A DNA stretch of 9,929 nt from positions 1 through 9,929 of the forward strand of contig DGOE01000105.1 of NCBI GenBank assembly GCA_002389295.1. Reading direction: 5' to 3'. The notes under the pieces are model-generated. The model did no database searches, was not told the origin of the DNA, and saw nothing but the letters and a program-made list of their open reading frames with translations. Of this stretch, positions 1-6,683 are shown piece after piece (position 1 is the stretch's first letter; each line of letters begins with the position of its first letter). This stretch comes from Flavobacteriales bacterium UBA4474. Its GTDB lineage: Bacteria; Bacteroidota; Bacteroidia; Flavobacteriales_D; Sanyastnellaceae. Position numbers and translations under genes: made by a program.

Positions 1-767
1 TGGACATCCAAGGCCACACCAGCGGCCTTCATCCTGTTGGCCAATGCCGCAGCATCGGCGTGGAGCAGTTCGTCTGTCCCACTTTCGATGTAGACTTTGC
101 CGAGTCGGATCATGGCGTCATCTGTTGCCATGATGGGGCTGCAGTCGGGGTCTGTGGCGGGGGCTCCACTGAGGTACATGCCGGAATACTCTCTCAGGTC
201 TTCCCGATCAAAGGCACTGTGGTCGTCCACGGGGGTGATGGTGGAGGCGCCATCTACGCGCAGGTCGACCCAAGGCGACAGCAAGGCGAGGCGGTCTGCG
301 CAACCGCGCCGCAGCGCCCAGGCCAAGGCGAGGTTGCCTCCAGCCGAATCGCCAATGATGTCCAATGGTTGGCGGTCTGGAATTTGATGGAGGGCATCCA
401 AGGCCTGGGGATAAGGTGCTTCAGGGGCCAATGGATAGTCGGGTAGCCACACCTCTCGGCGGGTGACTGCTGCAAGGGCGCTGGCTGCGGCACGGTGCGT
501 CCGCGGCGAGCAAAAGGCAAACCCACCGCCGTGGATCCAGACAATGGGTTGTGCGTCGGGATTGGTGCCGGATCGGGAAATGATGTCGGTTTGGAGGCCA
601 TGCCAGTCATGCTGGCGCACCTGCAGGTCTTTTGGGGGGAGGTACAGCCGGGCGAGGGTGTCCGCTGCCAGCCGCCATTGCGCGGGGCTGGCATCGATGA
701 CTTCGTGCCGCAACATCCTGACGGCCACGTGATACCCGGAAATCAGCCGGTGAACGAGTTCATTCAT
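1..767 (-). CDS. alpha/beta hydrolase, HSL (family IV) esterase-like, C-terminus cut by window edge
   Basis: Predicted carboxylesterase or lipase-type serine hydrolase; the substrate cannot be told. The 255 residues present start MNELVHRLIS and stay in one open frame to the window edge. They show the HSL hallmarks: the oxyanion-hole motif HGGGF at residues 79-83, DYPLAPEAPYP at 110-120, the nucleophile elbow GDSAG at 139-143 (Ser141) and the acid region GTDELLHAD with Asp232. The catalytic His, normally about 30 residues further on, would lie beyond position 1, so the gene is truncated only by the window. No signal peptide or membrane segment is visible, suggesting a cytoplasmic enzyme. The ATG at 767-765 is chosen because it overlaps the stop of the upstream peptidase gene (ATGAATGA, 760-767), which suggests translational coupling in a two-gene operon. 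The family call is firm; the role is unknown. Confidence 0.85.
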   Translation of the reverse strand, partial: MNELVHRLISGYHVAVRMLRHEVIDASPAQWRLAADTLARLYLPPKDLQVRQHDWHGLQTDIISRSGTNPDAQPIVWIHGGGFAFCSPRTHRAAASALAAVTRREVWLPDYPLAPEAPYPQALDALHQIPDRQPLDIIGDSAGGNLALAWALRRGCADRLALLSPWVDLRVDGASTITPVDDHSAFDREDLREYSGMYLSGAPATDPDCSPIMATDDAMIRLGKVYIESGTDELLHADAAALANRMKAAGVALDV

Positions 768-2514
768 CAAATGGGATGGGTTGTCCTTTGGGCACGGCGT
801 AAATGGGATAGCGTGCGTCCGTTTCCTCGTAGTGAGGAGACCGCTTGTAAATCCAATCCAACTGCTGTCTGGGGCTCATGGGCTTGTCGGAAGCGGCATC
901 TGCTTTGGCGGCTTCGAATGCCAGCTTCAGTTGCGGGTCTTGGCTGAGCATGGCCTCGGCGGTTTCTTCGAAGACGTAGGAAGAGAAGTACTCCTTTTGC
1001 TGCAGGGCGCTGTCAAAGAAGTTCCAAGCCATAAAGGCATCTACGCCCTGCGGAGAAAGCGTTTCCATGAGGTATCGTGCTGCGGGTTGGTCCAGCGGTA
1101 TGATGCGGTCGCCAGCAAAGAGCTGGACCGGTTCCATTTGGCGCGAGACTTCCTCTACGGATCGGTAATGGTGGCCTTCATAGGGCCTGCCTGACGCCGC
1201 ATGGCGCAGGATGGAGGTGACCTCCAACGTCCATGAAGTATCCGCGGGTACCTCTTTGGATGTCACGCCGTTGGCTTCGAGTCGTTCGATCACGTGGCGC
1301 CATGCTTGGGGCACAACAAAGGCGGCGGGAACCGGAGCTGTCCTGCTGGGCTTGAACGTGTGGAGGTGCGGAATGGACTTCAGATACGGGGCGTCGCGGT
1401 CGTACTTCAACCGCCGTTCACCCGTGACGTTGCTCCACTCGTACCGGGCGGTATAGCCGGGAAAATTCAGTGAGTCGATGGCTGTGGTGTCCACCGCCCA
1501 AGCGATGGGTGCCACGTCCAATCCGAGAAAATCGGTGTGCTGTTTTGTACGCAGTGAATGGATGGTTTCGGCGTGTTCCTGGGCGAGGTTGAGCAAAACG
1601 TCCAGGAATTGTTGTGTGGCGGCCACCCGCTCTGGGAAAGGCTTGAGCATGTGGGCTTCCGTCGTGTAGCCAATCGCGTGGTGCAATGCGCCATATCCTG
1701 TGGAGTAACGCGGGGTTTCCAAAAAATCCACGATGCCTTCATCAGGCGTGGCGCCCATGCTGTTGACATAGGGGATCATGGGGTGCCCGGCAGCGTCCAT
1801 CCCGGCATACAAGAGGGGATTGAAGGTGCCCTCGATCCAAGGCCCCAAGGAACCACCGAGCTTGTCCGGCTGGGTGCTGATCAAGGTCAGAACAGGCTGG
1901 TAGTCTGCGCCATTTGAGGTGTGGGTGTCCACAAAGATGTCCGGGGCGAATTCGGTAAACATCTTATTGAATGACAGTGCATTGCGGCTATCACACTTGA
2001 TGAAATCCCGGTTCAGGTCGAGGTTGCGCGCATTGCCCCTGAAGCCGTATTCCTCAGGGCCTTGTTGGTTGGCCCTTGTGCAGCAATTGCGCCGCAAGCC
2101 GCCACCGATGTTGTACATCGGTACGATGCCGATGCACACGTCAGCAGGCAGGCCTTCTGGGGCTGCGAGCAGTGCACGCGCCCAGGCGATGCAAGCATTG
2201 ACCCCACAGGGCTCTCCCGGGTGAATCGCGTTGTTGACCAGGATGCGAAGGGCAGCAGAATCCGGGCCCAAAGTGAACAGGTGGAGGGGCCGCCCCACGT
2301 CGGAGGTGCCGAATACTTCCAGCGATGTGCGTTCGGGATGGGATGTTGCCAACGCTGAATAATCGGCTATTGCCTCACTCCAGGTGGGCGTAGCATTGGC
2401 TTCCAGCCCGCGTTGGGCGTGCGTCTGAGGTGTTGCAAAGCAGAGTGCAAACACGAGGACGGAGCGTGTTTGTAAGCGTCGACAACGAAAAGGGCAGGCT
2501 GGATTCCAATTCAT
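760..2514 (-). CDS. secreted M14-family zinc carboxypeptidase-like protein
   Basis: Predicted exported metallopeptidase of 584 residues. From the preferred ATG (2514-2512) the N-terminus has several Arg, then a hydrophobic core (SVLVFALCFA) and a likely cleavage site after THA near residue 33, i.e. a Sec signal peptide. The M14 signature is complete: HPGE (His98, Glu101) as zinc ligands, RNLDLNRDF at 163-171, DTHTSNG with His198 as third ligand, and TTEAHML with Glu286 as the probable catalytic base. About 270 further residues follow, including a stretch (AWNFFDSALQQKEYF) that I recognise from long M14 proteins of Bacteroidota. The frame stays open upstream to 2631, and a second ATG exists at 2541, but those starts put extra residues before the signal peptide and run into the divergent yqgE gene. 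It is first in a minus-strand operon with the hydrolase at 1-767. Family call is strong; the cleaved substrate is unknown. Confidence 0.9.
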   Translation of the reverse strand: MNWNPACPFRCRRLQTRSVLVFALCFATPQTHAQRGLEANATPTWSEAIADYSALATSHPERTSLEVFGTSDVGRPLHLFTLGPDSAALRILVNNAIHPGEPCGVNACIAWARALLAAPEGLPADVCIGIVPMYNIGGGLRRNCCTRANQQGPEEYGFRGNARNLDLNRDFIKCDSRNALSFNKMFTEFAPDIFVDTHTSNGADYQPVLTLISTQPDKLGGSLGPWIEGTFNPLLYAGMDAAGHPMIPYVNSMGATPDEGIVDFLETPRYSTGYGALHHAIGYTTEAHMLKPFPERVAATQQFLDVLLNLAQEHAETIHSLRTKQHTDFLGLDVAPIAWAVDTTAIDSLNFPGYTARYEWSNVTGERRLKYDRDAPYLKSIPHLHTFKPSRTAPVPAAFVVPQAWRHVIERLEANGVTSKEVPADTSWTLEVTSILRHAASGRPYEGHHYRSVEEVSRQMEPVQLFAGDRIIPLDQPAARYLMETLSPQGVDAFMAWNFFDSALQQKEYFSSYVFEETAEAMLSQDPQLKLAFEAAKADAASDKPMSPRQQLDWIYKRSPHYEETDARYPIYAVPKGQPIPFDE

Positions 2515-2539
2515 GAGGTCAAAAGTGAGAAATTGCAAC

Positions 2540-3130
2540 ATGGAATTTGTGCCATCCGCCGACGCAGTGCCCCGGGCAGGACAATTCCTGTTGTCAGAAC
2601 CTTTCATGTCCGATGTCTGGTTTGGCCGCAAGGTGGTGTTCCTCTGTGATCACGACAGCGATGGTACGTTGGGTTTTGTGATTGACAATTTTACGAGCCG
2701 TCCGCTTCAGGCGGTTCTCGGCGATGCCGAAGGCTGGCCGTTGGCGCAAAAGTTGTCCATGGGCGGTCCTGTGCATGATGACAGCCTTTTCTACCTGCAC
2801 CGCATGGGCGAAGTGGTGACGGGGGGAATGCCTGTTTTGCCCGGCCTCTGGTTGGGGGGCGATTTTGACGAGATGAAGGCGGCCCTTTCCTCTGGCCGCT
2901 TCAGCGATAGGGACGTCCGCTTTTTTGCAGGATACAGCGGCTGGACCAAGGGGCAACTGGACCATGAGGTGCGCCAGCACAGTTGGTATGTGCACGACGC
3001 CCCACTGGAGCACAAGATGGACGCCATTTTCAATCCTCCGGAGGGAGGGCTTTGGCGCCAGATGTTGGCTTCGAAGGGTCCGGGATTTGCGCGGGCCACG
3101 CGCCTGCCTGTGGACCCCAGTTTGAATTGA
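2540..3130 (+). CDS. YqgE/AlgH family protein (UPF0301)
   Basis: Conserved 196-residue protein of the YqgE/AlgH family, whose biochemical role is not settled (AlgH was named as an alginate regulator in Pseudomonas). Family motifs occur in the expected order: GQFLLSEPF near the N-terminus, VVFLCDHDSDGTLGFVID, GGPVHDDSLFYLHR, GLWLGGDFDEMK, DVRFFAGYSGWTKGQLDHE and a C-terminal LPVDPSLN, so the protein is full length. The ATG at 2540 gives an N-terminus of normal length; an earlier in-frame ATG at 2513 would add nine residues and overlap the start of the divergent peptidase gene. No signal peptide is seen, so it is probably cytoplasmic. Its stop is 6 bp from the stop of the convergent DUF2797 gene and no terminator is visible between them. 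Confidence 0.92.
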   Translation: MEFVPSADAVPRAGQFLLSEPFMSDVWFGRKVVFLCDHDSDGTLGFVIDNFTSRPLQAVLGDAEGWPLAQKLSMGGPVHDDSLFYLHRMGEVVTGGMPVLPGLWLGGDFDEMKAALSSGRFSDRDVRFFAGYSGWTKGQLDHEVRQHSWYVHDAPLEHKMDAIFNPPEGGLWRQMLASKGPGFARATRLPVDPSLN

Positions 3131-3136
3131 TCCGGT

Positions 3137-3988
3137 CTAGGAAAACGACCAGCGCACGCGGTATCCCGAGTGGCGCCTGACGTTCATGACCCTGCCGCCA
3201 TCGAAGATGAGGTATTGACCTTTGATGGCGCAGAGTTGCCCTTCGATGACGGGCTCTTTTTCCAATGTGACGGACTGGACTTTCTCTGGAAAAGAGCCGC
3301 CCGGATATTGGATGCGGTGGACCGTATCGTCTTCGGACATGAAGTCCTCGAAGGCTGCAGGACAGTGTTCGAAGGCATGGTCTTTGGCAGCGGTCAGTGC
3401 GTCTTGTACAGCTTCTGCATCTGGATTGCCGGCGGTGAGCATGGCGCGCCACTGGGTTTTATCGGCAAATTCTGCCTTCATGGCCACTTCGATCAGGCCG
3501 GCCAATTGGCGGTAGGGCGTCTCGGCCAAGAGTATTGCGCCTGAGGCTCCTTGGTCAATCCAACGGGTGGGGATCTGGGTGGTCCGGGTCACTCCGACTT
3601 TGACGCCGCCGGTATAGCTGAGGTAGACGACGTGCGGCTGGTTGTGGTGGGCCTCTTCCCATGCGGCGTCGCGCAGGGCGATGCCTTCGTGGATCCTGCT
3701 GCGCTCGGGGTGGATGATGCTCTCCACAGCGAGCGGCGAGGATTGGAAGGCGTCATAGGACATGCCATCGCCGTATGTTTTGCGGATGGACTTGCCGGTT
3801 ACGGTGCAGTGAATCTTGCCCGTGTGTTCGATTCGCACCGTGCGACCGATGGCTTCGGAGAGGGATACGCGTTCAAGCGGGGCAAGCATGTCCGCAGTTG
3901 ACCAGCTGTATTCCACGCGCTCCTCGGGCCCTATCGCACTCTTCAACTTTCGAATGTTGCCTTCTCCCTCCATGTTGCCTTTGCTCAT
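3137..3988 (-). CDS. DUF2797 family protein with degraded Cys cluster
   Basis: Protein of 283 residues matching DUF2797, a family without an assigned function. Recognisable segments are GNIRKLKS at the N-terminus, HPERSRIHEG and ALRDAAWEEAHHNQPHVVYL, then GVKVGVTRTTQIPTRWIDQG, ETPYRQLAGLIEVAMK and ADKTQWRAML. The VYL...VKVGVTR...RWIDQGA part is reminiscent of a GIY-YIG-like core; that is inference only. Relatives I remember carry a CxxC...CxxC zinc-ribbon-like cluster just before the HPE motif. Here the first pair reads CTVT and the second region reads GMSYDAF, so only one of four Cys remains. The ATG at 3988-3986 (MSKGNMEGEG) is preferred; 3973 is also possible. The frame is open up to 4030, but that start would overlap the divergent secreted-protein gene. 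No signal peptide or membrane segment. Confidence 0.83.
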   Translation of the reverse strand: MSKGNMEGEGNIRKLKSAIGPEERVEYSWSTADMLAPLERVSLSEAIGRTVRIEHTGKIHCTVTGKSIRKTYGDGMSYDAFQSSPLAVESIIHPERSRIHEGIALRDAAWEEAHHNQPHVVYLSYTGGVKVGVTRTTQIPTRWIDQGASGAILLAETPYRQLAGLIEVAMKAEFADKTQWRAMLTAGNPDAEAVQDALTAAKDHAFEHCPAAFEDFMSEDDTVHRIQYPGGSFPEKVQSVTLEKEPVIEGQLCAIKGQYLIFDGGRVMNVRRHSGYRVRWSFS

Positions 3989-4010
3989 TTTCGATACTTG
4001 GTTAATTTTC
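3980..4010 (+). promoter_or_regulatory. candidate Bacteroidota-type promoter for the T9SS-exported protein gene
   Basis: TTTG at 3980-3983, a 19-bp spacer, then TAATTTTC at 4003-4010. This fits the Bacteroidota -33 TTTG / -7 TAnnTTTG pattern with one mismatch in the -7 element. The ATG at 4029 follows 18 bp after the element, giving a short leader. It also overlaps the start region of the divergent DUF2797 gene. Prediction from pattern only. Confidence 0.4.
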
Positions 4011-4028
4011 AGCAAATCAAAACAAAGC

Positions 4029-4928
4029 ATGAAGAAACTTGTACTCCCGGTCCTTTTGTTTGCGACCGCTTCAGCCTTTGCTCAATTTGAGGAAGGTTTT
4101 GAGTCCTATGCCGCTGGCGACTTTATCTGTGTCGAGAGTGCCATGTTTGATCCTTGGCCCGGCGGCACAGCCGGAAGCGATTGGGACGCCACCGTCAGCA
4201 CAGATTATGCCTCTGAGGGCGTGAATTCCCTGAAAATAGAGGCCCAAGCCGTGGCAGGTGGCCCTATGGATATCGTGATGAACGTCAGTCAAACCGAGGG
4301 CAATTGGAGCTTGGATTGGAACATGTTGGTCCCCGATGGGAATTCAGCATATTTCAATGTGCAGGGAACCGATGTCGCTGGCGCGGGAACCGACAGCTGG
4401 CAGTGCAATTTCTTTGTTGGGTCAGATGGCAGTTGCATTGCGGATGGTCCTTGGGGCATGTCCGATCCATCCGCCGTTCCCCTCGGTGAGTGGTTCAATG
4501 TGCGTTATGTCGTTGACCTGGATCAAGGACTGTTCAAGATGTGGGTGGATGGCGAAGAGCTGTTTCAAGCCCCTTACAACGGAAACTTCAGCAGCATCAA
4601 TTTCTATGCACTCGGTGACGGACAGACCATTGGCCTGTATTACCTGGATGAAATCACCCTCGCCGAAAGCGATGTGGACCTCGTCGGTGTGGAAGATGTA
4701 GCGGCCGAGCCATTTGGATTTGCTCCCAACCCTACTGCAGGGACGCTGTCCTTGCAGGGCGTGAGTGAATCTCAGGACTTGCTTGTCCTCGACCTCATGG
4801 GCCGCGAAGTCCTTCGCCTGCCTGTCGAAGTGGGCCAGCAGTCTGTTGCTCTGGACATTCCTGACGGCATTTACCTCTTTGGGCCTGAAAACGGAACGGG
4901 ATTGAGAAAATTGGTGGTGCGCCGCTGA
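4029..4928 (+). CDS. T9SS type A sorting domain-containing secreted protein
   Basis: Exported protein of 299 residues with unknown ligand or activity. The N-terminus MKKLVLPVLLFATASAFA is a clear Sec signal peptide, probably cleaved before Gln19. The mature region opens with FEEGFESYAAGDFICVES and has many aromatic and acidic residues with alternating strand-like segments. It resembles the jelly-roll (LamG/concanavalin-like) region of Bacteroidota secreted proteins that begin 'FESY..GD...VES', but no catalytic residues are evident. After a short acidic linker, residues about 229-299 form a type A T9SS C-terminal domain: FAPNPTAGTLSLQG, LLVLDLMGREVLR, DIPDGIYLF and a final RKLVVRR. The protein should therefore be secreted or attached to the cell surface by the PorU/SprA system. 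The start is fixed by the signal peptide; the frame is open back to 3816 but that part only shadows the DUF2797 gene. A strong terminator follows 25 bp after the stop. Confidence 0.9.
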   Translation: MKKLVLPVLLFATASAFAQFEEGFESYAAGDFICVESAMFDPWPGGTAGSDWDATVSTDYASEGVNSLKIEAQAVAGGPMDIVMNVSQTEGNWSLDWNMLVPDGNSAYFNVQGTDVAGAGTDSWQCNFFVGSDGSCIADGPWGMSDPSAVPLGEWFNVRYVVDLDQGLFKMWVDGEELFQAPYNGNFSSINFYALGDGQTIGLYYLDEITLAESDVDLVGVEDVAAEPFGFAPNPTAGTLSLQGVSESQDLLVLDLMGREVLRLPVEVGQQSVALDIPDGIYLFGPENGTGLRKLVVRR

Positions 4929-4947
4929 CCTCCATTCCGTGTGATCA

Positions 4948-5826
4948 TCAAAGGACCCTGCCTTCCGAAAGGAAGTGCAGGGTCTTTTGCGTCAGGACCT
5001 CGAGATCGGCAGGCATGTGGGGGTGCGGCCAAGGTTCTTTGGCGCCGAATGTGTGTCCGCTACCCTGCAGCAGGAAGAGGCTGGGGTGCTCGGCCCAGGT
5101 TTCGATGCGCTGGGCGTGGTCTGCGGTCACGGCGTCATCGGCAGTTCCGTGGGCAATGAACATGCGTCCCTTGAATGCGCGCACGGCGCGCTCGATGGTG
5201 AGGGCCTCCCTGTGGTCTTCAAAATCCTGAAAGAAGGACCAGTCGTGGTGCAGGTATTGTCGGGTGCGGTGGTTTAGGATGTCCAATCGTCCGGATGCGC
5301 GCCATTCTTCCAGCGCTTGGCCTTGGGGAAAGCGGGCGGCGAAATCGCATACGGATGCCCATGTGATGATGGCATCTACGCCGCGTTGACCCGCATTCGA
5401 AAGCGTGGTGTCGGCTGCAGCACCCGCAAGGCAACCGATGCCTCCCCCCCTGCTGTGTCCGATGACCGCCAGCGGCCCGGTCGTGGCTACGGGGTCCATC
5501 GGCGTGGCGCTGGCGCGCAAGGATTGAAGGACAGCGGTGGCTTCCTCGCATTCTTTGCGATAGGTATTGGCGGCAAAGGCTTCGAGGTCAGTAAAGGCGC
5601 TCGGATTGTCCGGGGTGGTGCCGTTGTGCGTGAAATTGATGCGGAGCATGCGCCAACCGTGCTGGGCGACCATATCGCCTGCCATGGCCCAGGCGCCCCA
5701 ATCCATATAGCCTTTGTAGCCATGCAAAAACAGGACGGTGCCTTTGGAGGCGCCCTCAGGCAGGTGCCATTGCCCGTGGATGGGCCGCTGATCTGGTCTC
5801 TCCAAAAGAAAGGGGATGCGGTTCAT
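4948..5826 (-). CDS. alpha/beta hydrolase (dienelactone hydrolase/peptidase-like fold)
   Basis: Predicted serine hydrolase of 292 residues, unrelated in motifs to the hydrolase at the left edge. Visible are LFLHGYKG at 33-39 (oxyanion region), the elbow GHSRGG at 123-128 with Ser125 as nucleophile, HGTADD with Asp230 as acid, and GSGHTFG with His258 as base, so the triad looks complete. The family contains esterases, dienelactone hydrolase-like enzymes and peptidases; the substrate is not predictable. No signal peptide. The ATG at 5826 (MNRIPFLLER) is used: the frame is open to a TTG at 6072, but that extension is Pro-rich, matches no family sequence and lies largely over the upstream Rossmann gene. 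It follows that gene by 49 bp, same strand, so an operon is likely. The end of the coding sequence lies inside a terminator hairpin (4954-4984). Confidence 0.88.
   Translation of the reverse strand: MNRIPFLLERPDQRPIHGQWHLPEGASKGTVLFLHGYKGYMDWGAWAMAGDMVAQHGWRMLRINFTHNGTTPDNPSAFTDLEAFAANTYRKECEEATAVLQSLRASATPMDPVATTGPLAVIGHSRGGGIGCLAGAAADTTLSNAGQRGVDAIITWASVCDFAARFPQGQALEEWRASGRLDILNHRTRQYLHHDWSFFQDFEDHREALTIERAVRAFKGRMFIAHGTADDAVTADHAQRIETWAEHPSLFLLQGSGHTFGAKEPWPHPHMPADLEVLTQKTLHFLSEGRVL
4954..4988 (+). terminator. Rho-independent terminator after the T9SS protein gene
   Basis: Arm 4954-4966 (gaccctgccttcc) pairs with 4971-4984 (ggaagtgcagggtc) around a GAAA tetraloop, with a single bulged T, followed by TTTT at 4985-4988. 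It lies 25 bp past the plus-strand stop codon at 4926-4928. The same hairpin overlaps the last codons of the minus-strand hydrolase, whose stop is at 4950-4948; on that strand only a short T run follows. Confidence 0.8.
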
Positions 5827-5875
5827 GGAAGGTGTTGGCTGGTGGGTGGGTTTTTGGCTTGCATCTGCGTGACCA

Positions 5876-6646
5876 TCAGGCATGGAGGTTGGCCATGGAC
5901 AAGGGGTCGGGATGCCCAAAGGAGAAACCGCTTTGGAGGAGGCGGTCCACTGAAATGGACCGCGCATCCGGTTGGTGTGCGGATTTTGCCGGTTTTCCAG
6001 AGCGGCATTCGCCCCGGGTTCGCGGGACAGGACAAAGGATATTGGTGGCGCCTTCGCAGCGGATTTTGGCAAGGTGGATCACAGCGCGCACAACGTCTTC
6101 TTGGTGCACGACATTGAGCACCTTGTGGTCATTGAGGGTGCTGGCGCTGGGCCTGAACAGCGGCCTCTTTGGACCGATCAGTCCGCCGGCACGCAAAAAG
6201 GACGTGTGTGGCATGTCCAAGGCGCGCTCCACGTCCAGGACACATATGCCCGAATGCGGACTGATCCGCCGGACGGCGTCGGCTTCGGTGTAGGTGCCAG
6301 GGTCGGTGCTGTACACGCTGGTCGAAGAGATGACCACCGACCAGTTGGCCTTTTGCATGGTGGCGCGCAGGCGTTGGACGGCCATGGGGTGGACACAAGC
6401 GCTTGGCGGCAGCGCAATCAGGAGGGCATCACAGCTTGGAACGGCATCTTCTGCTTGCGCGGATGCGGCCAAATCCAATGCGATGGGCACTGCCCCAGCA
6501 GCTTCAATTTCCTTGAGGCGGCGGGGGGTTCTGCCTGTGCCCCAAACATTGCCGCCTGCTGCAAGTATGGAACGGGCTGCTGCCTGTCCAAGCCAGCCGC
6601 ACCCTATGATGCCCCAACTCTTGCACTCTTTCACATTGGATGCCAT
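5876..6646 (-). CDS. YeeZ-like NAD(P)-binding Rossmann-fold protein (atypical SDR)
   Basis: Predicted nucleotide-sugar-epimerase-like or oxidoreductase protein of 256 residues in the extended/atypical SDR group that contains YeeZ; its reaction is not known. The dinucleotide-binding motif GCGWLG (GxGxxG) is at 15-20 right after the first strand. Further family features are the strand DALLIALPPS (73-82), ISSTSVYS at 106-114 with the Tyr typical of this fold but no YxxxK motif, RAGGLIGPKR (152-161), HQEDVVRAV (181-189) and a C-terminal VDRLLQSGFSFGHPDPL, where relatives also have a Gly-Phe-x-Phe...P motif. The segment between NILCPVP and the C-terminus seems slightly short compared with relatives. 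No signal peptide. The ATG at 6646 puts the Rossmann strand at the usual place. It probably heads a two-gene operon with the hydrolase 49 bp downstream and diverges from the TlpA-like gene. Confidence 0.83.
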   Translation of the reverse strand: MASNVKECKSWGIIGCGWLGQAAARSILAAGGNVWGTGRTPRRLKEIEAAGAVPIALDLAASAQAEDAVPSCDALLIALPPSACVHPMAVQRLRATMQKANWSVVISSTSVYSTDPGTYTEADAVRRISPHSGICVLDVERALDMPHTSFLRAGGLIGPKRPLFRPSASTLNDHKVLNVVHQEDVVRAVIHLAKIRCEGATNILCPVPRTRGECRSGKPAKSAHQPDARSISVDRLLQSGFSFGHPDPLSMANLHA

Positions 6647-6652
6647 GGTACT

Positions 6653-6667
6653 CCGCTAAATTAGCGG
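6653..6667. promoter_or_regulatory. perfect palindrome in divergent intergenic region, candidate operator/promoter
   Basis: CCGCTAA-A-TTAGCGG is an uninterrupted 7-bp inverted repeat with one central base, in the 37-bp space between the starts at 6646 (minus) and 6684 (plus). On the plus strand it contains TAAATTAG (6657-6664), one mismatch from the Bacteroidota -7 pattern TAnnTTTG, with TTG at 6636-6638, 18 bp upstream. The minus strand reads TAATTTAG over the same bases, with a TTG only 16 bp upstream. It could be a repressor site or a shared promoter core. There is no T run, so a terminator is unlikely. Confidence 0.4.
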
Positions 6668-6683
6668 TCCATTCATCTCCAAG

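Noticed and set aside
254..694. 146-codon minus-strand frame within the left-edge esterase
   Set aside because: It is out of frame with the real esterase, whose frame holds HGGGF, GDSAG and GTDELL and is open over the whole region.
3816..4028. Upstream extension of the T9SS protein frame
   Set aside because: It lies antisense to the DUF2797 gene and would bury the clear signal peptide that begins at 4029.
5827..6072. Possible TTG-start extension adding 82 residues to the hydrolase
   Set aside because: It overlaps the 3' end of the Rossmann gene, is Pro-rich and has no family match. The hydrolase begins normally at MNRIPF.
5317..6117. 266-codon plus-strand open frame across the hydrolase and Rossmann genes
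   Set aside because: It runs antisense over two genes with complete catalytic or binding motifs, and its own translation is Gly/Arg-rich without domain features.
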